Below, piece after piece: positions 16,550-23,618 of a stretch of DNA of 64,000 nt. The stretch lies in the NCBI GenBank assembly GCA_035626235.1, contig DASPOB010000029.1, positions 1 through 64,000 of the forward strand, read 5' to 3'. Origin of the DNA: DATFYP01 sp035626235. Lineage in GTDB: Archaea; Thermoproteota; Nitrososphaeria; Nitrososphaerales; Gagatemarchaeaceae. Numbering within the stretch: the first letter of the stretch is position 1; each line of letters begins with the position of its first letter. The position numbers and the translations under genes were made by a program. The notes under the pieces were generated by a model. That model had not been told where the DNA came from. It did no database searches and was given only the letters and a program-made list of their open reading frames with translations.

Positions 16550-18700
16550 ATGGCTGACCCCGCGGCATCGGCATTGGGAAATCCCAAGGGTGTCGCGCTC
16601 TTCGTGGTCGTGCTGCTGCTGGGGGGAATGTCTGTCGCTGTCATGATTCTTCCTTCGCCAACCCGCGCACAGACATGCGCGGTAACGTACGACCCAGTTT
16701 CCAACCCGCCGCCCAATCCGCTGGTGATCAGCAGCTCCGGGAACTACTGCTTTGATGCTGGGACCTACAACACCCAGATTACGATCTTGGCGAGCGGAGT
16801 AGCGTTGACCAGCACTCCCGGGACGCCGCCGAGCCAGGTAGTCATTCAGCCTGCGAGCGTGACCAACAACGCGGTTTCGCCGTCGGGGGCCCCCCAGGAA
16901 GGAATCATCTACGTAGAAGGCGTTACAGGGGTCACCATCGCGAACCTGACGGTGGACGGTTCGGTGGCCTCTTCTTCGATAACCAGCTGTGGCTCGTCGA
17001 CGCTCGGGAAGTACATTGGGGTGTTGCTCAACGGAGCCTCGGGCACCGTGGAGGATACGACGATCATGAACCTCTACCAGGCCAGCCCGTCGCTGTACGG
17101 GTGTCAGGACTCGGCCGGGGCCGGGATATACGTGGAGACGCCCGCCTCCGGTCTGTCGGCGGTCACAGTCTACGACAACACGGTGACCAACTACCAGAAG
17201 GGTGGGATCGTGTGCAACTTCGCGGGCTCCAGCTGCACTATAACGGGTAACACCGTCTCCCCTCTGCCAGCCGCGACGGCAGCCAACGCGCCCAACGGCA
17301 TTCAAATCGGTTACGGCGCGACGGGGACGGTTTCTGGCAACACGGTGAGCGGCAACGTCTGCACCATCCCTACATGCCTTTCGAGCAATATGATTACCTC
17401 GGCCGGCCCCTCAGTCGGCATACTGTTGTACGAGACCAGCGGCACCGTCCCCATCTCGGGAAACACTGTGACGGGGAACGACGCTGGCATCTTCCTGGTG
17501 TATGACACTGGGACCGTCAACCCTGCCTCGAATGTGATCTCGGACAGCACATATGTGGGCGTCGTCGTATACGACGAAAGCCAGACAGTGGCCGGAAACA
17601 CGTTCTCGGGGAACCCCGTGGGAATAGAGGCCGTTTCAGACAATCCTGCCCTGCCCGCGACCGCATTTGTCAGCGGTAACTCTTTCTCAGGCGGCGCTCC
17701 CTATTCGGTTGAGAATGTCACGGGGGCGAGCGCGCAAATCATCGTAGTGCAGACAACGACCACCACCTTGACCCAGACGCAGGTCTCGCCTACGACGATC
17801 ACGACGACCACCGCTTCCCCGACAACGACGACCGAAACCCAGGTCACCTCGACCACTACGATATCCACGACCACGTCCCCGACCACTACGACGACGACCG
17901 AGACTCAGACGGAGGTTTCGCCTACGACCACCGTCTCCACGACTACGACAATATCGACTACCACGTCCCCGATCACGAGGACAGTCACGAACACCGCCAC
18001 TACGATGGCACTTTCGACTCTGACGAGGACGCAGACTCAGACTCTGTCCTCAACAGTCACTCAAACGCTGACCTCGTCCGCGACACTCACCCCGACCACC
18101 TCCTTCCTGGTGCCGCCGCTCACGATCGTTTGCAGCCACAATTCCGTGGTCGTGGGGGGGACCATCAAGTGCGAAGCGAAGGTCCTCGCATCAAGCGCCC
18201 CGCCGACCGGAAAGGTCGTATGGTCGAGCAGCCTGCCTGGCCGGTTCTCGCCCGTTTCGTGCAAGCTCTCCAGATACATTGACTTCAGCATCTGCATGGT
18301 GACATTCACCCCCAAGGTATCCAGCCCTCAGGTAGTTCTCACTGCGAAATACGGTGGTGACACTCACAACCAGCCTTCAATGGGGACATACAACTTGGCC
18401 GTAACTGCGAAGACGACGGAGACGACGGTGTCGTGCTCCCGCGGATACATTGTTGCAGGCTCCGCGTCCTTCACGTGCAAGGCAAGAATGGCAGGCTATT
18501 CCCCGACTGGAATTGTGACATGGGCACAAAGCGGCACGGGTGCGGTAGTTTTCGCCTCCAAGACATGTACCCTTTCGGGCGGGTCGTGCACGATCACGAT
18601 AACACCGTCGCGGTCTGGCTCGGTAATCATTGGAGCTTCATATCTGGGCGACAACGACAACCAGGACAGCGCCGGGACCATCAAGATCACAATCCAGTAG
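16550..18700 (+). CDS. Secreted beta-helix protein with Thr-rich stalk and Ig-like repeats
   Basis: A 716-residue surface or secreted protein. Residues 1-45 form a signal peptide or anchor: a hydrophobic core VALFVVVLLLGGMSVAVMIL followed by a likely cleavage region. Residues about 50-395 contain parallel beta-helix (NosD/PbH1-type) repeats, recognisable by recurring GNTVSGN and GIFL/GVVV steps. Residues about 400-520 are an almost pure Thr/Ser/Pro stalk. Two Ig-like domains of about 90 residues follow, each ending with a GASYLGDxDNQ or AKYGGDTHNQ motif and carrying paired cysteines. Such proteins often bind carbohydrates or form cell-surface structures; the role here is unknown. No C-terminal membrane anchor is visible. 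Confidence 0.85.
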   Translation: MADPAASALGNPKGVALFVVVLLLGGMSVAVMILPSPTRAQTCAVTYDPVSNPPPNPLVISSSGNYCFDAGTYNTQITILASGVALTSTPGTPPSQVVIQPASVTNNAVSPSGAPQEGIIYVEGVTGVTIANLTVDGSVASSSITSCGSSTLGKYIGVLLNGASGTVEDTTIMNLYQASPSLYGCQDSAGAGIYVETPASGLSAVTVYDNTVTNYQKGGIVCNFAGSSCTITGNTVSPLPAATAANAPNGIQIGYGATGTVSGNTVSGNVCTIPTCLSSNMITSAGPSVGILLYETSGTVPISGNTVTGNDAGIFLVYDTGTVNPASNVISDSTYVGVVVYDESQTVAGNTFSGNPVGIEAVSDNPALPATAFVSGNSFSGGAPYSVENVTGASAQIIVVQTTTTTLTQTQVSPTTITTTTASPTTTTETQVTSTTTISTTTSPTTTTTTETQTEVSPTTTVSTTTTISTTTSPITRTVTNTATTMALSTLTRTQTQTLSSTVTQTLTSSATLTPTTSFLVPPLTIVCSHNSVVVGGTIKCEAKVLASSAPPTGKVVWSSSLPGRFSPVSCKLSRYIDFSICMVTFTPKVSSPQVVLTAKYGGDTHNQPSMGTYNLAVTAKTTETTVSCSRGYIVAGSASFTCKARMAGYSPTGIVTWAQSGTGAVVFASKTCTLSGGSCTITITPSRSGSVIIGASYLGDNDNQDSAGTIKITIQ

Positions 18701-18757
18701 CCACCCGGGGGAGCACCGTCGTGGAGAGGGACGCATGGTTCTACTGCAGTCCCCCGG

Positions 18758-18770
18758 ACTTGAGTCAAGT
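18758..18770. repeat. Perfect 13-base inverted repeat in an intergenic gap
   Basis: ACTTGA-G-TCAAGT, flanked at a distance by CTGCA and TGCAG. It lies in the 170-base gap between the beta-helix gene and the DUF2203 gene, and could be an operator or a weak terminator; no T-run follows directly. Confidence 0.35.
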
Positions 18771-18841
18771 GCAGGTTCACCGGCGTGAAGGGAAATGAAC
18801 AATATTACACGAAAAGGTCGCATGTCTTGCATTGCGAAGGC

Positions 18842-18848
18842 ATTTATT
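18842..18848 (+). promoter_or_regulatory. TATA box of the DUF2203 gene
   Basis: ATTTATT centred near 18845, 26 bases before the GCG codon at 18871 at which the DUF2203 frame opens. It sets the expected leaderless start point. Confidence 0.5.
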
Positions 18849-18870
18849 CGAACGAGACGATGCGTCGTAG

Positions 18871-19302
18871 GCGAGTAGCAAAACGTCGTTCGACTCCGGG
18901 GAGGAAAGGCACTACTTTACTCCGCAGGAAGCTTCGAAGCTCCTCCCCGACATAAAGATACAGGTCAAGCAGCTCATCGAGCGCAAGAGGGTGGCCGGCC
19001 TGCTCAACGCGGAACTCCAGAGGTACAGTCTGATCGGGTTCAGGTCGGCGACGATGATGGAGAAGGCCGCCCAGCTCGAGACCCTAGTGGAGGACATGAA
19101 GAGAAGGGTTTCGGAACTCGAGGACTTCGGCGTCATAGTCAAGGACCTAGAATACGGGCTGGTCGACTTTCCCGCAGACCGGTACGGGGAGAACGTGCTG
19201 CTCTGCTGGAGGTATGGCGAACCCGAAGTCTCCTTCTGGCACAAGCCGAACGAGGGCTATAACGGAAGAAGGCCCCTGAGGGTGCAACTCATCCAGCCCT
19301 AG
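18871..19302 (+). CDS. DUF2203 family protein with no normal start codon
   Basis: The conserved DUF2203 sequence is unmistakable: HYFTPQEASKLLPDIK at the front, then a helical region and the C-terminal GVIVKDLEYGLVDFPADR, LCWRYGEPEVSFWH and GYNGRRPL motifs. The family function is unknown. In this frame a TAG at 18868 is followed by GCG AGT AGC and there is no ATG, GTG, TTG or CTG before the GTG at 18991, which would remove the first conserved block. The TATA box predicts transcription starting at about 18871, where GTG in place of GCG would be a perfect leaderless start. A mutated or unusual start, or a sequence error, is likely. The stop overlaps the convergent hydrolase gene by four bases. 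Confidence 0.75.
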   Translation, partial: ASSKTSFDSGEERHYFTPQEASKLLPDIKIQVKQLIERKRVAGLLNAELQRYSLIGFRSATMMEKAAQLETLVEDMKRRVSELEDFGVIVKDLEYGLVDFPADRYGENVLLCWRYGEPEVSFWHKPNEGYNGRRPLRVQLIQP

Positions 19303-20168
19303 TCTCGCAGGAGCTTCCGGGCGTTCCTGAAGAGGAGCTTCTCGACCACTTCCTGCTTGAGCTTCGGTCTGAGGTGGGCATCGAAATCGTCCATCCATTC
19401 CTGTTGCCTGAGCATCGGATAGTCGGTCCCGAAGAGGAACCTGTCGCTAAGGATTCCGTTCAGGTAGGGGAGCAGAGCCTGGGGGATGTACTTGGGCCTC
19501 CATCCTGACACGTCGACGAAGACGTTCGGGTTCCTCAAGGCTATGGCGACTGCGACGTCAGTCCACGGCCACCCGAAGTGAGCCATCACCAGCTTCAGCT
19601 TGGGGAACCTCTGGCAGACCTCGTCCAGGAACTCTGGCTTGCTGTATTTTATTTCGCAGTCGCCGAGGCCTGTCGTCCCTGTGTGGAAAAGGATGGGGAG
19701 CCCCTTCTCCTCGCAGAGGTCGTAGATGGGAAACATCTTGGCCTCGTTGGGGTAGACCGAATTCGCGCTACTGTGGATCTTGAGCCCTTTGGCTCCGAAC
19801 CGCGCTACCGCCAGCTTCAGCTCTTTGAGCGCTTCGGCGCCTGCGTTGGGGTCCACTCCGGCGAACGGGATGAGCCTGTCGCCGGACCTGGCCGAGATCC
19901 TTGCGAGCTCCTCGTTTCTCATGGTATATTGCCTGAAATGGGGGTTCGGCGTTGCGTGGGTGTCCTGGCCAAGTATCACGGCCCTCGAGACGCCGGCATC
20001 GTCCATCCCCTCAAGCAGGTCGTCCATCGAGCTGGGCAGTCTCGCCACGTCCAGCCTGAAGAACCTGCAGGCCTTCATGATTGGGGGGTTCTTCCTCATG
20101 AAGCTTTTCGTCCAAGGGTGGACGTGGAAGTCTATCGACAACGGGGCCGCCAGACCCCGTTCCGCCAT
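19299..20168 (-). CDS. Amidohydrolase family metal-dependent hydrolase
   Basis: TIM-barrel amidohydrolase of about 289 residues in the COG2159 (aminocarboxymuconate-semialdehyde decarboxylase-like) group. Metal ligands seen are DFHVHPW at the N-terminus, the strand KGLKIHSSAN, LFHTGTT, VMAHFGWPW and the late LFGTDYPM aspartate. Members either hydrolyse lactones and amides or decarboxylate aromatic acids; I cannot choose. The frame continues upstream to 20204, but the ATG at 20168 fits the position of the metal motif. Divergent from the peroxiredoxin gene, with a TTTTATT element between them. Confidence 0.85.
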   Translation of the reverse strand: MAERGLAAPLSIDFHVHPWTKSFMRKNPPIMKACRFFRLDVARLPSSMDDLLEGMDDAGVSRAVILGQDTHATPNPHFRQYTMRNEELARISARSGDRLIPFAGVDPNAGAEALKELKLAVARFGAKGLKIHSSANSVYPNEAKMFPIYDLCEEKGLPILFHTGTTGLGDCEIKYSKPEFLDEVCQRFPKLKLVMAHFGWPWTDVAVAIALRNPNVFVDVSGWRPKYIPQALLPYLNGILSDRFLFGTDYPMLRQQEWMDDFDAHLRPKLKQEVVEKLLFRNARKLLRD

Positions 20169-20207
20169 TAAGCGTTTCCGCGGCAGGGGCCCAGAGGCAG
20201 GCAAGTT

Positions 20208-20214
20208 TTATTGG
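20208..20214 (+). promoter_or_regulatory. TATA box of the peroxiredoxin gene
   Basis: TTTTATT centred 27 bases before the ATG at 20238; read on the minus strand it could also serve the divergent hydrolase gene with a short leader. Confidence 0.55.
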
Positions 20215-20237
20215 GGGCCCGAAGTCGGCGCGCCCAC

Positions 20238-20711
20238 ATGAGCCACCCACATGAGCTAAAGGAGGGGGACGTGGCACCCGACTTCGAGCTGCCTTCGACG
20301 GAAGGCAATCCTGTTCGTCTGAGCTCCAAGAGGGGGAGCCAGGTCGTGTTGTACTTCTATCCAGCGGACGATACCCCGGGGTGCACCCGTGAAGCGTGCT
20401 CTTTTCGAGATAGCATGCCCAAGTTCGGCGGCATAGACGCCGTGGTTCTGGGGGTGAGCAAAGACTCGCTCGAGTCGCACAGGAAGTTCATCGAGAAGTA
20501 CTCCCTCAACTTCACTCTTCTGAGCGACGAGGACCTCAAGGCGCACCGGCTGTACGACACGTGGAAGCAGAAGAGCATGTACGGGAGGGATTACTGGGGG
20601 ACCGAAAGGTCCACCTTCGTCATCGACAAGAAAGGAAGGATAAAGAAGATCCTCCGGAAGGTGAAGGTCGACGGCCACGAGGTCGAAGTCCTGAAGGCCT
20701 TGAGCGCATAG
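20238..20711 (+). CDS. bcp: Peroxiredoxin, Bcp/PrxQ type
   Basis: Thiol peroxidase of 157 residues that reduces hydroperoxides. The active site PADDTPGCTREACSFRD shows the peroxidatic Cys in GCT and a resolving Cys five positions later, the C-x4-C pattern of atypical 2-Cys PrxQ enzymes. Other family marks are APDFELPST at the start, VVLYFYP before the active site and WGTERSTFVIDKKGRI near the end. The ATG at 20238 has a TATA box 27 bases upstream. The next membrane-protein gene starts 11 bases after the stop and is probably co-transcribed. Confidence 0.93.
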   Translation: MSHPHELKEGDVAPDFELPSTEGNPVRLSSKRGSQVVLYFYPADDTPGCTREACSFRDSMPKFGGIDAVVLGVSKDSLESHRKFIEKYSLNFTLLSDEDLKAHRLYDTWKQKSMYGRDYWGTERSTFVIDKKGRIKKILRKVKVDGHEVEVLKALSA

Positions 20712-20722
20712 GCAGGCGAAAA

Positions 20723-21457
20723 TTGGGCTCGTTCTTCGCCGGCGTGAAGGCCGGCACCCTCGGAGGGGCGGCCTACGTCGGGGGTCTCGCGCTCTTCAAC
20801 GTCCTCGTCCTATACGCTCTCAAGGCCGACGTGCTCAACATCATCTCGCAGTCGTATCCGTCCCTCTGCAGCACGACCGCCGGCGCCAATTCCACGGCGA
20901 TCAGCGTGGAGGACTGCTTCTCCTCGGTGGTGGCGGTCTATGTCCCCTTCGCGGCCTTTCTCCAGTTCTTCGTCGTGATGGTTTACTCCGGGGTCTTCGG
21001 AAGCCTGTACGAATACTTCCCGGGGAAGGGCCCAGTAGCCAAGGGCGTCGTCATGGGTCTGCTGGTCGGAGTCAGCCTCCTGGCGCTCAACCTGGCCGGG
21101 ATAGACTTCGACTTCGCGGCGAGGGTCGCAGTGAACACCTTCTTCGTGGTCTGGACCTTCGTATGCGGCGTCGCCATGGGGAAGCTCTACAGGCGATACA
21201 CCCGGCTAGTCCGATTCGTCAGCAGGGACGAAAGGGCCCTGAGAGTGCTGGTCGACAACAGGGACTTCACCGGGAAGGAGAGAACCTTTGCCCTGAGGTC
21301 CAGCCACGAAGTGAGGGCCGAGGCGAAGGAGGGCAGCTCCTTCAGGGAGTGGAGCGTCAGCGGCGGGGTCACGGTCGAGGACCCGCGGTCATTCGAGACA
21401 ACGATGGAAGTCGAAGGGGACGGCGTGCTGATCGGGCAGCCGGGGACGAGAACTTAG
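20723..21457 (+). CDS. Membrane protein with cytoplasmic C-terminal domain
   Basis: A 244-residue protein I cannot place in a named family. Four hydrophobic segments span about residues 10-33, 68-92, 107-124 and 127-147. The loop between the first two has two cysteines (SLCSTT and EDCFSS) that may lie outside the membrane and form a disulfide. After residue 150 the chain is hydrophilic and strand-rich, ending near the stop with GQPGTRT, so a soluble domain of about 90 residues is likely. The TTG at 20723 is chosen because upstream frame lies within the peroxiredoxin gene. Confidence 0.65.
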   Translation: MGSFFAGVKAGTLGGAAYVGGLALFNVLVLYALKADVLNIISQSYPSLCSTTAGANSTAISVEDCFSSVVAVYVPFAAFLQFFVVMVYSGVFGSLYEYFPGKGPVAKGVVMGLLVGVSLLALNLAGIDFDFAARVAVNTFFVVWTFVCGVAMGKLYRRYTRLVRFVSRDERALRVLVDNRDFTGKERTFALRSSHEVRAEAKEGSSFREWSVSGGVTVEDPRSFETTMEVEGDGVLIGQPGTRT

Positions 21458-21493
21458 GCAAACGACGAACCCATCTTTCCAACCTGTCTACGG

Positions 21494-21500
21494 TTAAATA
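21494..21500 (+). promoter_or_regulatory. TATA box of the Cys-rich small protein
   Basis: TTAAATA centred 27 bases before the ATG at 21524, giving strong support to a very short leaderless gene. Confidence 0.6.
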
Positions 21501-21523
21501 CCCAAGTCGCAAGCGCGGGGCAA

Positions 21524-21676
21524 ATGCGCATACTAGCCGTTCCTGACGAGACCTATTGTCTCAAGTCTCACAGGCATCCCCGGGCGTGCAACGGAAGGAA
21601 CCACGTCTGCTACAGGTGCGGGATGCTGCTTGGGGAGTGCGACTGCCCGGAGCTCGGGACTCTTCTCGACTACTGA
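21524..21676 (+). CDS. 50-residue cysteine-rich protein
   Basis: A small gene with its own TATA box 27 bases upstream of the ATG. The product has six cysteines at 12, 22, 29, 32, 39 and 41, including CYRCG and CDCP, plus histidines at 16, 18 and 27. The spacing suggests a compact zinc-binding fold. I do not recognise the family. It is not on the same transcript as the membrane protein upstream if the TATA box is used, and its last codons overlap the convergent GNAT gene by seven bases. The combination of promoter, ATG and Cys spacing makes chance occurrence unlikely. Confidence 0.6.
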   Translation: MRILAVPDETYCLKSHRHPRACNGRNHVCYRCGMLLGECDCPELGTLLDY

Positions 21677-22191
21677 GGCATCTGGGCGAAGGTCTCGGTC
21701 AGGCGCCTAAATCCCCGCTTCGTGTAGAAGCTCACCCCGATTTCATTGCGGACTGGCAGGTCCGCCACGATGATTTCGGCCCCCTTCTTCGTCAATTCCC
21801 TGATCGTGGTCCGAAGGAGTTCCTGGCCCAGCCGGGCGCGCCTGTGCTCAGGGAGTATGTACATCTCGGTGATGTGGCCCTCCCTTGCGGGGCGGTAAAA
21901 GAGGCGCTCCTCGATCTCTGCCCTCACGACGCCAATCACTCTCCCGCCCGAGGTCGCCACCAGCAGCAGCGTGCCGCTCGACTCGAACGATGAGGCCAGA
22001 TACTTCTCCGCCCTCTGCTTAGCGTCGGGGACGACCCCAAAAAGAGGGTCGAACTCATTGTTCAGCCTCTTCAGCCTGACGATCAGCTCGACGATGTCCT
22101 TGGAATCGGCCTTCGACGCCTTTCTGATGCTTGGCGGGCCCGCGGATGCGGACCTCGGCGGATCCGTCTTGGGCCTATTCCGGGGGCTCAA
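21670..22191 (-). CDS. GNAT family acetyltransferase
   Basis: A 173-residue GNAT protein. The acetyl-CoA site is visible as ITEMYILPEHRRARLGQELLRTTIREL, with the R/QxxGxG/A-type loop, followed by DLPVRNEIGVSFYTKRGFRRL, the standard fourth helix and last strand. The N-terminal 20 residues are Pro/Ser-rich and likely disordered. Substrate unknown. The gene overlaps the 3' end of the malic enzyme gene by 17 bases on the same strand and is probably translated from the same mRNA. Confidence 0.82.
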   Translation of the reverse strand: MSPRNRPKTDPPRSASAGPPSIRKASKADSKDIVELIVRLKRLNNEFDPLFGVVPDAKQRAEKYLASSFESSGTLLLVATSGGRVIGVVRAEIEERLFYRPAREGHITEMYILPEHRRARLGQELLRTTIRELTKKGAEIIVADLPVRNEIGVSFYTKRGFRRLTETFAQMPQ

Positions 22192-23503
22192 GGATGACTC
22201 CCGACTCTCTGAGGGCGTCCATCGCCCTTCTAGAATGCTTGATCATCTCGGTGGCCGCGTCCAACAGTTCCTTCTTCGAGGCCCTCCTTCTCGCGTGCCC
22301 TTCTTTCACTGCCTGCGACCCTACTGTCGCGGCCACTTCTGGGTAGACCTTCCACTCGACCATCGTGGGCAGGATGTGGGTCTTGGACAGTCCCTTGTCC
22401 TTGGCGTGGCGCGCGAGCTCTCGCGCAGCGGCTATGACCATAGAGTCGGTGATAGTCCTCGCCCTCACGTCGAGAGCCCCCCTGAAGATTGCAGGGAAGA
22501 GGAGGCTGTTGTTCACCTGGTTGGGGAAGTCCGACCTCCCGGTGGCCACGATCTCCGCCCCTGCCTTCACCGCTTCCTGGGGCATCATCTCAGGGACGGG
22601 GTTGGCGAGCAGGAACGCTATCGCCCGCTTGTTCATGACTGCAATTTCGCTCTTCTTGATGAGGTCGGGCCCGACTCCGGCGGCCGCGATGAGGGCGTCC
22701 GCCCCGGTCAGCGCCTCCTTCAGCCCTCCCTTCACCCTGTCCCCGTTCGTCTTGATCGCCAGCTCGTACTTCCATCTGTTCTTCACCATCAGTTGGTCTA
22801 TGTCGTCTCGCTCTGGATGTAGAATGCCCCGGGAGTCCAGCATGATCAAGTCCTTCGGGTCAGCACCGGCGCCCATCAGGAGTCTAGCAGTGGCGAGGTT
22901 GGCCGCGCCGCTCCCGAACAAGACGATCCGCGAGCCCCTGAGCTTCCGTCCGGTAAGCTCGAGGGCGTTGAAGAGTCCGGCTATCGACACGCCAGCGGTC
23001 CCTTGCTGGTCGTCGTGCCACACCGGAATGCTCAGTTCGCCTCTGAGCCTGTCCAGTATCTCAAAGCACTTCGGAGACTCTATGTCCTCTAGGTTGATTC
23101 CACCGAAACTGGGCTCAAGGGCCTTCACCAGGCTGATGATCTGCTCCTGATCGCGGGCCCTCACCGGGAGCGGGAACGCGTCGACCCCGCCAAGGTATTT
23201 GTAAATCAGGGCCTTCCCCTCCATTACCGGTAGGGCCCCTTCTGGTCCTATGTTCCCTAGGCCCAGGACCCTGCTCCCGTCGGTGATTATTGCGACGCTG
23301 TTCCATCGGCCGGTAAGCTCGAATGACAGCTCAGTGTCGCCGGCTATCGCATCTGAAACGGCTGCCACGCCGGGGGTGTACCATATGCCGAAGTCCTGAA
23401 GGGACCTTACTGGGACCTTCGGGGCGACGCCCACCTTGCCCGCATAGAACTTCGAATACGAGAGGGCTTTCTTGGCGTCGTCACCCTCAGGAGCCTCCTT
23501 CAA
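22175..23503 (-). CDS. NAD(P)-dependent malic enzyme
   Basis: Oxidatively decarboxylates malate to pyruvate. The 442-residue protein has the short archaeal/bacterial layout: DFGIWYTPGVAAVS with the general-acid Tyr near 41, VLGLGNIGPEGALPVMEGKALIYKYLGGVDA with the catalytic Lys near 95, INLEDIESPKCFEI metal ligands, HDDQQGTAGV and the Rossmann loop FGSGAANLAT near 205. The frame runs to 23554, but the TTG at 23503 lies 26 bases from a TATA-like CAAATAG and is preferred. With pyruvate phosphate dikinase at 32.5 kb it gives a route between malate, pyruvate and PEP. Confidence 0.92.
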   Translation of the reverse strand: MKEAPEGDDAKKALSYSKFYAGKVGVAPKVPVRSLQDFGIWYTPGVAAVSDAIAGDTELSFELTGRWNSVAIITDGSRVLGLGNIGPEGALPVMEGKALIYKYLGGVDAFPLPVRARDQEQIISLVKALEPSFGGINLEDIESPKCFEILDRLRGELSIPVWHDDQQGTAGVSIAGLFNALELTGRKLRGSRIVLFGSGAANLATARLLMGAGADPKDLIMLDSRGILHPERDDIDQLMVKNRWKYELAIKTNGDRVKGGLKEALTGADALIAAAGVGPDLIKKSEIAVMNKRAIAFLLANPVPEMMPQEAVKAGAEIVATGRSDFPNQVNNSLLFPAIFRGALDVRARTITDSMVIAAARELARHAKDKGLSKTHILPTMVEWKVYPEVAATVGSQAVKEGHARRRASKKELLDAATEMIKHSRRAMDALRESGVILEPPE

Positions 23504-23525
23504 TGGGGCACCGAGCCTGCAAGCA

Positions 23526-23532
23526 CTATTTG
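23526..23532 (-). promoter_or_regulatory. TATA box of the malic enzyme gene
   Basis: CAAATAG on the minus strand, centred 26 bases before the TTG at 23503; it favours that start over the longer frame. Confidence 0.45.
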
Positions 23533-23618
23533 AAGCTCTTGAACCAGAGGGCAACGGAACTGCGTCTCAAGCTTCAGAAGCGGGCGGATTCGGCCAGTGA
23601 CGAAGTTTCTTCCCGCTC

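Noticed and set aside
17750..18060. Short tandem DNA repeat or CRISPR-like array (ACGACC-rich stretch)
   Set aside because: It is inside the coding frame and encodes a Thr-rich stalk; the units are irregular and there are no spacers.
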